Positions 1 through 5,029 of a stretch of 5,029 nucleotides of DNA are shown here, piece by piece (position 1 is the first letter of the stretch; each line of letters starts with the position of its first letter). The position numbers were made by a program, and so were the translations under genes. The DNA comes from Treponema sp. (GTDB lineage: Bacteria > Spirochaetota > Spirochaetia > Treponematales > Rectinemataceae), in NCBI GenBank assembly GCA_012516755.1, contig JAAYWE010000161.1, positions 1-5,029 on the forward strand. The letters are read 5' to 3'. Below the pieces are notes generated by a model. It searched no databases and was not told where the DNA came from. It saw only the letters and a list, made by a program, of their open reading frames with translations.

Positions 1-778
1 GGAACTCCGCACGTTCTATCTGCCAAAAACCCTCATGGCCACGCCCGAACTCTCGCTCATCCGCGCTCGCAAGGAAATTTCGGAAATGGTGACCCTCGCG
101 CGCATGATGTTCGACAGGAGTCGATCGCTATTCACCGAAAAGCTGACTAATGAATCAAAGGCGAGCCCTGATACCGCAAATGCTACGAGCGTCGATATGG
201 ATGCGGAAATCGAATGGTTCATCGCAAAAGAGAACTACGCAGACTCTATGCACGAAGGATTAACGAAGTATCTGCTCTCTATTACAAGCATGGATCTCTC
301 AGAGCGTACACGCGAACGAGTTAATATCAAGCTGCGAATTGTCTCTGAACTTGAAAACATGACCGATGAATGCTTAAGCATTGCATTCATAATAAAGAAA
401 AAGCATGACAAAAAACTGGAATTTGATCCTGAATCGGTCGCAGCGCTTGATCCTTTTGGAGAGCTCGTAGATGAATTCTTGGATTTCATTGCGGAACGAC
501 TCAATGTCGGAATAAATCAGGAAGAGCTCAAAATCGCCTCAGAGATGGAAGATAGAATAGATGACTATAAAAGACGCCTAAAAAAAACCGCCCGCTATCG
601 CCTCGATCGCGGCGCAGATGTCAGAGCCGAGCTTCTCTATATCGACCTAATCCGCCATATAGAGAAAATTGGCGATTGCGCCTACGCCATAGCCGAGGAG
701 CTACGCAATCTAATTCCCGAACCGAAAAGTTCCTATCAGTCTTATAGAGATCAAGAGACTAAAGTCCAATCAACATAA
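1..778 (+). CDS. Na/Pi cotransporter family protein, C-terminal PhoU-like part (5' end outside window)
   Basis: The frame is open from base 2 with no stop before TAA at 776-778, so the ATG at 35 is probably internal and the gene is cut by the window edge. The 258 visible residues are soluble, charged and helical with no membrane segment. They match the cytoplasmic PhoU-like tail that follows the membrane domain in NptA/Na-Pi cotransporter II-related proteins; the segment LPKTLMATPELSLIRARKEI resembles the usual linker into that tail. Counting from the Met at 35, two PhoU-like repeats can be seen. Each carries two ExxxD motifs of the type that binds metal clusters in PhoU: E66/D70 and E107/D111, then E172/D176 and E210/D214, the last within IEKIGD, close to the classic PhoU ERIGD. 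The family imports phosphate with sodium, and the tail is thought to be regulatory. The transporter half is not visible, so a stand-alone PhoU-like protein remains possible. The gene has no evident functional link to the sugar operon downstream. Confidence 0.8.
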   Translation, partial: ELRTFYLPKTLMATPELSLIRARKEISEMVTLARMMFDRSRSLFTEKLTNESKASPDTANATSVDMDAEIEWFIAKENYADSMHEGLTKYLLSITSMDLSERTRERVNIKLRIVSELENMTDECLSIAFIIKKKHDKKLEFDPESVAALDPFGELVDEFLDFIAERLNVGINQEELKIASEMEDRIDDYKRRLKKTARYRLDRGADVRAELLYIDLIRHIEKIGDCAYAIAEELRNLIPEPKSSYQSYRDQETKVQST

Positions 779-852
779 TAGCGAACGACCAGATATCCGC
801 CTCCAAAATTGACAGACAACTTAAGACTGCGGCAGCAACTATGGCAAATCTA

Positions 853-861
853 TGCTATCAT
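853..861 (+). promoter_or_regulatory. possible extended -10 promoter for the HD-domain gene
   Basis: TGCTATCAT fits the extended -10 form TGnTATAAT with one mismatch in the hexamer. No convincing -35 lies 16-18 bases upstream, which extended -10 promoters can tolerate. Transcription would begin about 866-869, practically at the ATG at 869, implying a leaderless or nearly leaderless mRNA. This agrees with the absence of a Shine-Dalgarno there. The rest of the 779-868 gap shows no terminator hairpin. The region is AT-rich, so a chance match is possible. Confidence 0.35.
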
Positions 862-868
862 AATTCCT

Positions 869-1438
869 ATGGAACAACTCACCCAAGAGTGGGCTCTGCC
901 GAAGAGCTTTCGCATCGATCCGGCTTGGTTCGATCACCCAAGTAGCCTTCATGGCAAAATGCATACGCTTAGAGTCATGATCCTAGCCAATGAGTTATAT
1001 CTGCGTGCTAAACTAGAAGGCTTATTTAGCTCTCGCAACTTATATCGCGATCTAATGGCTGCGGCACTCATACACGACCTTGCCCGCAAACACGATAGCT
1101 TTTGCACGGAACACGGGCTATGGGCAAAAAACACAAAGCGCCCGATTGCCGAGCGCTATCTCCTTGGCTTTAGGCTTCCTGAGTCAGAATGGACTGCAAT
1201 AGCCGATGCAATAGAAGCGCATTCCAAGCCCGACCCCATACCCCCTTTCCCTCCAGGGTCATTGCCTGCTCTCCTAAAAGACGCCGATGGCCTCGACCGG
1301 GTTCGTCTATATAAACCTCCCAACCCAGCCTACTTTCGCCATCGCTTTACAGCTGAGTATTTGGACCTGGCCTGGGAGCTGCTCGAGTTGGACGAGGGAA
1401 GGCTAGAGGAAATAATCATCGACAAAGCAAAATCATAA
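869..1438 (+). CDS. HD-domain protein, putative metal-dependent phosphohydrolase
   Basis: This 189-residue cytoplasmic protein has an HD-superfamily metal-site signature. In order it shows SLHGKMHTLRV (H28, H32), the doublet in AALIHDLAR (H69-D70), H118 in IEAHSKPD, and D138/D140 in KDADGLDRVR. The superfamily usually cleaves phosphate esters or nucleotides using divalent metal; the substrate here cannot be told. There is no signal peptide, membrane segment or second domain, so it is a compact single-domain member. The ATG at 869 is preferred because the conserved part begins soon after it and a possible extended -10 lies just before it. An in-frame TTG at 809 would add 20 residues, but it lacks a ribosome binding site and the added residues look non-conserved. 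It stands alone, 90 bases after the phosphate transporter gene and 182 bases before lacI. No terminator hairpin was seen after its TAA. Confidence 0.75.
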   Translation: MEQLTQEWALPKSFRIDPAWFDHPSSLHGKMHTLRVMILANELYLRAKLEGLFSSRNLYRDLMAAALIHDLARKHDSFCTEHGLWAKNTKRPIAERYLLGFRLPESEWTAIADAIEAHSKPDPIPPFPPGSLPALLKDADGLDRVRLYKPPNPAYFRHRFTAEYLDLAWELLELDEGRLEEIIIDKAKS

Positions 1439-1464
1439 TAAATCATATCGTCAAAGAAGCAGCG

Positions 1465-1482
1465 AATATTAACGTTATCATA
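1465..1482. promoter_or_regulatory. upstream LacI-type operator-like site (O1)
   Basis: The site is an imperfect palindrome with the perfect 8-bp core TAACGTTA (1470-1477) centred on CpG at 1473-1474. It matches an idealised symmetric AATATTAACGTTAATATT at 15 of 18 positions. A central CG within AACGTT is typical of LacI/GalR-family operators, where hinge-helix leucines insert at the central step. It shares a 13-bp block, inverted, with the site at 1603-1620. No promoter was recognised beside it, so an auxiliary role is inferred. Confidence 0.55.
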
Positions 1483-1560
1483 ATCTATCATGAATTTATC
1501 TGGGGAAAATGACTCATAATGCCACAATATTCTATTGATTTTCTAAAATAACGGAAAAAT

Positions 1561-1574
1561 AATATCTAGATATT
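1561..1574. promoter_or_regulatory. 14-bp perfect palindrome upstream of the -35
   Basis: AATATCTAGATATT is a perfect palindrome ending five bases before the -35 hexamer, centred about 47 bases before the inferred transcription start. It lacks the AACGTT core, so it is not another copy of the LacI-type site. Its position would suit an activator or a second repressor. The surroundings are very AT-rich, so function is uncertain. Confidence 0.3.
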
Positions 1575-1579
1575 TAATA

Positions 1580-1608
1580 TTGACAGATTTGCATTGTGGG
1601 TTTACATT
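1580..1608 (+). promoter_or_regulatory. sigma-70-type promoter of lacI and probably the transport operon
   Basis: A perfect -35 TTGACA (1580-1585) is followed, after a 17-base spacer, by the -10 TACATT (1603-1608), which matches TATAAT at four of six. Transcription should begin about 1614-1616, leaving only 5-7 bases before the ATG at 1621. The -10 and start region lie inside the operator-like palindrome, so a bound repressor would block RNA polymerase. As lacI and the binding protein gene are only 23 bases apart, this promoter probably serves the importer genes too. Confidence 0.7.
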
Positions 1609-1620
1609 AACGTTAATATT
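1603..1620. promoter_or_regulatory. LacI-type operator over the -10 and transcription start (O2)
   Basis: ATTAACGTTAAT (1606-1617) is a perfect 12-bp palindrome centred on CpG at 1611-1612. The wider 18 bp match AATATTAACGTTAATATT at 16 positions. The AACGTT core with central CG is characteristic of LacI-family operators, and the site ends right before the ATG of a LacI-family gene. Autorepression is therefore the natural inference. Confidence 0.7.
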
Positions 1621-2628
1621 ATGTCAGCTTCTTTGAAGCAGCTCGCTGCTGCAAGTGGATATTCAATCAATACCGTCTCTCGAGCATTGCGCGACAAGAG
1701 CGATGTAAACCCTAAGACTAAGGAAAAGATTCGGACTCTCGCATCGGAACTTGGATATGTCAACAACAATGTTGCTAAGAGTTTGAGGACAGGAAAAACA
1801 AATACAATCGGAGTAATCTCCGCGGATTCTTCGAATCCCTTCTTTGCTGAAGTAATTCTGGGAATAGAGAATACCGCAAGGCAATTTGGATACCATATAC
1901 TATTGACCAATACCGAAGAATCGCCTGAGCGCGAACGAGAAGCAATCAAAATCCTCTTAGGAAAACAGGTCGATGGTCTTCTTTTGATGCCGGTTTTGCA
2001 GCAATACGGCAACTGCGATTATCTAAAGTCTCTAAGCATACCCTATATTATAGTTGGCAGATGGCTCCCTGGCTTGGAAGATCATTCGGTCATATCCGAT
2101 GAATATGAAAAAGCAAAAGAAGCAACGCTTTATTTTATAAAAAATGGCCATAGAGATATTGTTCACCTTGCTGGCCCTTCTTGTGTAAGTAGTTCTGTGG
2201 ACAGAATGGCTGCCTTTAGGGATGCCCATATCGAAACCAATACGCCTCTAAAAGAAGATATGATAATTGAAACAAAAGGGCATTTGGAAGATGGATACCA
2301 CGAAGTCAGTTCATTGATAAGAAGTGAAAAACATATATCAGCAATCTTTGCATTCAACGATCTGCTTGCACTCGGTGCCTTGAGAGCACTTAAAGAAAAT
2401 GGCATAAAAGTCCCCAAAGAAGTTGAAGTAATAGGCTTTGACGATCTCAATTTTTCGAAATATTTGTATCTCAGCCTGAGTTCTGTGAGTATACCCAAAA
2501 AGACAATGGGAAATATGGCTTTCAGGGCTTTGCTCGATCACATTGAAAATCCCAAGGCTCCATATACAAAAAAAGTATTGGAATCCCGAATTGTATATCG
2601 GGAAACAACGCTAGTGCATGAACCTTAA
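1621..2628 (+). CDS. LacI/GalR-family transcriptional regulator
   Basis: This 335-residue protein has the usual length and layout of the family. Residues 5-24 form the helix-turn-helix (LKQLAAASGYSINTVSRAL). Residues about 48-57 hold the hinge helix with its intercalating leucine (VAKSLRTGKT, L55). From about residue 60 there is a periplasmic-binding-protein-like effector domain, with SNPFF at 71-75 and near the C-terminus FAFNDLLALGALRAL and IGFDDL. It should act as a dimeric repressor released or engaged by a sugar or derivative. The ATG at 1621 is chosen because the family N-terminus begins there; an in-frame TTG at 1594 lies within the promoter, upstream of the inferred transcription start. 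No Shine-Dalgarno precedes the ATG and the leader is only 5-7 bases, so translation is probably of the leaderless type. The operators upstream imply autoregulation, and the sugar-binding protein gene following after 23 bases implies that the importer is its main target. The effector is unknown. Confidence 0.92.
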   Translation: MSASLKQLAAASGYSINTVSRALRDKSDVNPKTKEKIRTLASELGYVNNNVAKSLRTGKTNTIGVISADSSNPFFAEVILGIENTARQFGYHILLTNTEESPEREREAIKILLGKQVDGLLLMPVLQQYGNCDYLKSLSIPYIIVGRWLPGLEDHSVISDEYEKAKEATLYFIKNGHRDIVHLAGPSCVSSSVDRMAAFRDAHIETNTPLKEDMIIETKGHLEDGYHEVSSLIRSEKHISAIFAFNDLLALGALRALKENGIKVPKEVEVIGFDDLNFSKYLYLSLSSVSIPKKTMGNMAFRALLDHIENPKAPYTKKVLESRIVYRETTLVHEP

Positions 2629-2634
2629 GGTTCA
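2619..2634. repeat. 16-bp perfect palindrome across the lacI stop codon
   Basis: TGAACCTTAAGGTTCA is a perfect palindrome whose centre contains the TAA stop of lacI. In RNA it could fold as a 6-bp stem with a UUAA loop, ending six bases before the AGGAGG of the next gene. A short palindrome CAAATTTG (2633-2640) overlaps its end. It could be a protein-binding site or an mRNA element modulating expression between regulator and binding protein. It has no T-tract, so it is not a terminator. Confidence 0.4.
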
Positions 2635-2640
2635 AATTTG

Positions 2641-2646
2641 AGGAGG
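2641..2646 (+). promoter_or_regulatory. strong Shine-Dalgarno of the binding-protein gene
   Basis: AGGAGG lies five bases before the ATG at 2652 and fixes that start. It contrasts with lacI, which has no Shine-Dalgarno, so one transcript could yield little regulator and much binding protein. Confidence 0.85.
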
Positions 2647-2651
2647 TTTTT

Positions 2652-3905
2652 ATGAAAAAAATAGCAGGTCTGGCAATTACATTGCTCTTGCTAGTAGGCA
2701 CTACAGCCGTCACCGCCCAAAGTGGACAAAAGCCGTTGGAAATCACATTCTGGTCTCTTTTTACAGGAGGAGATGGTGAATTCTTCGATGCAATGATCAA
2801 GGAATTCAATGCATCTCAGAATGAGATAGTAATGAAGACCGATACAGTCAAGTTCGATGATTACTATACAAAACTAACCGCGGCCCTTGCTGCCAAAACC
2901 GCACCGGATGTCGTCGTCATGCACCAAGATCGCCTGAGCACATTCGTTCCTAGCGGTGTATTGCTTCCTCTCGATACTTATGTTCAAAAAGCGGGTATCG
3001 ATCTATCTACATTCGAGGAAGCTCCTTTAAATAACTGCAAAATAAACAACAAATTATACGCTATCCCGCTAGATGTCCATCCTATTATTATGTACTGCAA
3101 TATGGACTTGTTTTCTAAAGCCGGAATTACAAAACTGCCCGAATCGCTATCCGAGCTAATCAGCACGGCCGAAACAATCCAAAACAAGACAGGAGCAATA
3201 GGTATAGCTGCAGACAATACGACGGCAACCTATAAGGCCTACACTCTTACCAGGATGTTCCTTTCTATGCTGATGGAGCAGGGTGTGTATGTTTTTAATG
3301 CCGACAACACGAAAGCCAATTTCAACAACGAGGCTGGTATCAAAGCATATCAAGCGTTATCGGACATTGTAAATAAATACAAATTGACCCCAAAAGGTTA
3401 TGATTATGATTCTTCTGTAGCTGATTTCAGACTTGGAAAAGCAGCTATCCATTTCAATGGCGTGTGGGTCACTGGTCTTTTCGAGCAACAGCCTAACCTC
3501 AATTTTGTGGCAGTAAAATTCCCGGCATTATTTGGTAAGAATGCCGCCTGGGCAGGATCCCATACATTTGCTATACCAGCGCAGAAGTCGGTTGATGAGA
3601 AAAAGATCATCGGCGCAATGAAATTCATAGACTGGATGACCAATCATGGATATCTCTGGGCAAAAGCTGGCCATGTGCCTACAAGAAAAACCGCCGTCAA
3701 TACAAAAGAATTCAAGTCCTTGCCACACAGAGCCGATTATGCAGATGCAGCTAAATATGTATTCGCAACCCCAGCAACTCCCAAGTGGCCTCAATGCTAT
3801 GATGTAATGTCTGATCAACTTGAGGAGTCCATTGCTCTCAATAGAGACGCAAAGACAGCTTTGACAAAGCTAGAGCAAGCGATCAACGATATTTTGAAAA
3901 AATAG
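2652..3905 (+). CDS. sugar ABC transporter solute-binding protein (family 1 type)
   Basis: This 417-residue protein is the substrate-capturing component of an ABC importer and has the usual length for the family. It begins with a signal peptide: MKK, a hydrophobic core over about residues 4-16, and a likely signal peptidase I site after VTA at residue 22. No lipobox cysteine is present, so a soluble periplasmic protein in a diderm cell is expected. Family 1 features follow: ITFWSLFTGGDGEFFDAMIKEF near the mature N-terminus, APDVVVMHQDRL at 84-95, the YAIPLDVHPIIMYCNMDLF segment at 136-154, GKAAIHFNGVW in the second lobe, and GHVPTR further on. Aromatic residues such as W34 and the tryptophan of FNGVW could stack on a sugar. 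The adjacent LacI regulator and CUT1-type permeases support an oligosaccharide or glycoside substrate, but it cannot be identified. The AGGAGG decides the start. Stop is TAG; a hairpin follows after 30 bases. Confidence 0.93.
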   Translation: MKKIAGLAITLLLLVGTTAVTAQSGQKPLEITFWSLFTGGDGEFFDAMIKEFNASQNEIVMKTDTVKFDDYYTKLTAALAAKTAPDVVVMHQDRLSTFVPSGVLLPLDTYVQKAGIDLSTFEEAPLNNCKINNKLYAIPLDVHPIIMYCNMDLFSKAGITKLPESLSELISTAETIQNKTGAIGIAADNTTATYKAYTLTRMFLSMLMEQGVYVFNADNTKANFNNEAGIKAYQALSDIVNKYKLTPKGYDYDSSVADFRLGKAAIHFNGVWVTGLFEQQPNLNFVAVKFPALFGKNAAWAGSHTFAIPAQKSVDEKKIIGAMKFIDWMTNHGYLWAKAGHVPTRKTAVNTKEFKSLPHRADYADAAKYVFATPATPKWPQCYDVMSDQLEESIALNRDAKTALTKLEQAINDILKK

Positions 3906-3935
3906 CTCTTGTAAAACAGTCGATATTTCTATATG

Positions 3936-3967
3936 ACGCTTGAGGGGGCTTTTGCCTCTTCAAGCGT
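3936..3967 (+). terminator. intercistronic hairpin, possible weak or partial terminator
   Basis: Bases 3936-3949 pair with 3954-3967 to form a 14-bp stem containing two G-U pairs, closed by a UUUU loop. The sequence after it, TGCTTTTC, is only mildly T-rich. Full termination is therefore doubtful, and read-through into the permeases is expected, since no convincing promoter lies beyond it. Such hairpins between binding-protein and permease genes commonly protect the upstream mRNA or reduce downstream transcription. Confidence 0.6.
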
Positions 3968-3986
3968 TGCTTTTCAAATATATTCC

Positions 3987-3990
3987 GGAG
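3987..3990 (+). promoter_or_regulatory. Shine-Dalgarno of the first permease gene
   Basis: GGAG lies six bases before the ATG at 3997 and supports that start. It is shorter than the AGGAGG of the binding-protein gene, in keeping with lower permease synthesis. Confidence 0.65.
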
Positions 3991-3996
3991 CTTTGA

Positions 3997-4872
3997 ATGT
4001 CATCACATTATGCCGACCACAAGAAAAGAGATATTGTCCTATTCTCGCTGCCTTATTTGGCCATTTACGTCGCTTTCCTCGTATTTCCAGTAATATACGG
4101 AGTCTATCTAAGTTTCTTTGACTGGAACATTCTATCCTCAAAAGTGTTTATCGGATTCAGAAATTATGTGGAGGCATTCAATGATCCCGAATTCCTTTCA
4201 TCATTCTCACATACCCTTCAATTTGTAGGCATTTCGACTCCTCTAATAATAATTGTCGGTTTTATAATGGCCCTTATCACGATGCAACCAACTCGCACTG
4301 GCAGAATTGCGGAAACCGTTTTCTTTCTACCCTATATGCTTTCTACCTCCGTCGTGGGCACTCTTTGGGCATGGATATTTCAGAGAAATTATGGTCTTGC
4401 TAACCAGATACTAAAATCGCTTTCTTTTGAGCCTCTTGGATGGCTCACAGATCCGTCCATCGCTATGACATCGATAATCATTGCGACATTATGGTGGACA
4501 GCTGGATTTAATATGATTTTGTTTTCCGCAGGGATGAAGCAAATACCAGATGAGATATACGATGCGGCTAAAATAGATGGTGCTGGGAGCTTTACAACTC
4601 TGATAAAGGTAACCATTCCTTTGCTCAAAGACACCTCTCTGCTTGTTCTGATTCTCCAAGTCATTGCTTCATTCAAGGTTTTTGGACAGGTATACGTAAT
4701 GACGGGAGGAGGTCCATATGGCACCACGAGAGTTCTTGTTCAATATGTCTACAAGACAGGCTTCAATTATTTCAGGCTAGGGTATGCTTCAGCCATGTCG
4801 GTCATTTTATTCTTGGTTATTCTCCTTATCTCTTCTCTACAATTTTTAAGAAAGCCGGATCAAGCACTATGA
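3997..4872 (+). CDS. sugar ABC transporter permease, MalF/UgpA type
   Basis: This 291-residue inner-membrane protein has the usual size of a CUT1 permease of the short UgpA type, without the large periplasmic insertion of E. coli MalF. About six membrane segments can be seen, near residues 13-36, 74-95, 106-127, 156-178, 213-235 and 264-284. The cytoplasmic EAA loop that docks on the ATPase is clear at about 186-209 (EIYDAAKIDGAG, then IPLL). Other family marks are FIGFRNY at 51-57, FFLPYMLS, and TGGGP at 236-240. It would form a heterodimeric channel with the next gene product. Its TGA overlaps the start of the next gene by ATGA, showing translational coupling. It lies 91 bases after the binding-protein gene, beyond a hairpin, and probably depends on read-through from the lacI promoter. 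The pairing is that of sugar importers, but the substrate is not evident. Confidence 0.93.
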   Translation: MSSHYADHKKRDIVLFSLPYLAIYVAFLVFPVIYGVYLSFFDWNILSSKVFIGFRNYVEAFNDPEFLSSFSHTLQFVGISTPLIIIVGFIMALITMQPTRTGRIAETVFFLPYMLSTSVVGTLWAWIFQRNYGLANQILKSLSFEPLGWLTDPSIAMTSIIIATLWWTAGFNMILFSAGMKQIPDEIYDAAKIDGAGSFTTLIKVTIPLLKDTSLLVLILQVIASFKVFGQVYVMTGGGPYGTTRVLVQYVYKTGFNYFRLGYASAMSVILFLVILLISSLQFLRKPDQAL

Positions 4873-5029
4873 AAAAGCCACTTAATATTCTTGTAAGGCT
4901 CCTTATCTTATGCTTAATAATAATCTGGCTCATTCCTTTAGTCTGGCTTTTAGTCACTTCCCTAAAATCGGAAAACACAGTAATGACAGACAAGCTGTCT
5001 CTTATATTTGCTCCAACACTCGAAAATTA
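4869..5029 (+). CDS. sugar ABC transporter permease, MalG/UgpE type (3' end outside window)
   Basis: Only the first 53 codons are present and the frame is open to the window edge. The start ATG overlaps the TGA of the preceding permease (ATGA at 4869-4872), so translation is probably coupled; only a weak GGA lies upstream. The product begins MKKPLNILV, followed by a hydrophobic first membrane segment at about residues 7-30 and then WLLVTSLKSEN. This TSLK segment after the first helix is typical of the second CUT1 permease. It should pair with the preceding permease. The EAA loop is outside the window, so the call rests on the N-terminus and gene order. Confidence 0.85.
   Translation, partial: MKKPLNILVRLLILCLIIIWLIPLVWLLVTSLKSENTVMTDKLSLIFAPTLEN

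Larger units (their letters stand above)
1451..1636. repeat. interrupted inverted repeat bracketing the lacI promoter region
   Basis: The left arm is TCAAAGAAGC (1451-1460), four bases, then AATATTAACGTTA (1465-1477). The right arm is the reverse complement with a six-base gap: TAACGTTAATATT (1608-1620), then GCTTCTTTGA (1627-1636). Both blocks, 10 and 13 bp, are exact. The inner block of each arm is the operator-like palindrome; the outer block of the right arm lies in codons 3-6 of lacI. The arms lie too far apart to be a simple hairpin. A duplicated and inverted control region or an extended binding site is more likely. Confidence 0.6.

Noticed and set aside
809..868. TTG start of the HD-domain protein, and TTGACA at 809-814 as a -35 box
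   Set aside because: The TTG has no ribosome binding site and the extension is not recognisable family sequence. No acceptable -10 lies 16-18 bases after the TTGACA. Neither can be excluded completely.
1594..1620. Upstream in-frame TTG start adding nine residues to the LacI regulator
   Set aside because: It lies in the promoter spacer, upstream of the inferred transcription start, and the nine residues do not fit the family N-terminus, which begins at the ATG at 1621.
2585..2602. CCCGA/TCGGG inverted repeat near the end of lacI
   Set aside because: A 5-bp stem with an 8-base loop inside coding sequence and no T-tract is weak and easily due to chance.
1602..3818. Several antisense open frames across lacI and the binding-protein gene
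   Set aside because: They mirror well-supported genes on the + strand and show no family features or ribosome binding sites of their own.
3909..3935. TTGTAA and TATATG as a promoter for the permease genes
   Set aside because: The spacer is only 15 bases, both hexamers are imperfect, and transcription would start inside the hairpin.
3933..4121. 62-codon frame overlapping the hairpin and the start of the first permease
   Set aside because: It runs through the hairpin and overlaps a clear membrane protein in another frame, with no recognisable product or ribosome binding site.
1..5029. Search for a novel defence, mobile or RNA system
   Set aside because: No tandem repeat array, transposase, integrase, toxin-antitoxin pair, tRNA or large structured RNA could be recognised; the window is a conventional metabolic locus.

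Overview
The window suggests a diderm bacterium of moderate GC content, possibly a spirochaete. This lineage guess rests only on weak cues: a Na/Pi cotransporter with a PhoU tail, and a sugar-binding protein with an SPase I signal peptide instead of a Gram-positive lipobox. It should be treated as tentative. All genes lie on the + strand. No RNA genes, insertion sequences, CRISPR arrays or integration sites were seen. The layout is an ordinary metabolic region, and the most interesting signals are regulatory.

Left part (1-1438): the 3' end of a gene entering from outside the window encodes the cytoplasmic PhoU-like tail of a Na+/phosphate cotransporter family protein. After a 90-base gap comes a 189-residue HD-domain protein, a putative metal-dependent phosphohydrolase of unknown substrate. 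A possible extended -10 element lies just before its ATG.

Middle (1439-2628): a 182-base intergenic region holds a good sigma-70-type promoter and two LacI-type operator-like palindromes with an AACGTT core. The first lies far upstream and the second covers the -10 and transcription start. An independent 14-bp palindrome sits just upstream of the -35. The two operators, plus a flanking 10-mer, are inverted copies of each other across 186 bases. The promoter drives a LacI/GalR-family regulator with almost no 5' leader.

Right part (2629-5029): a sugar ABC importer operon of the CUT1 type follows in the same direction: periplasmic solute-binding protein, MalF/UgpA-type permease, and a MalG/UgpE-type permease that overlaps it by ATGA and runs off the window. 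A strong Shine-Dalgarno precedes the binding protein, and a 14-bp hairpin separates it from the permeases. Together these predict abundant binding protein and less permease. No ATPase gene is visible. The most economical reading is a sugar-inducible lacI-sbp-permease-permease operon in which the regulator represses its own promoter and so the whole transport operon. The sugar cannot be named from the sequence.
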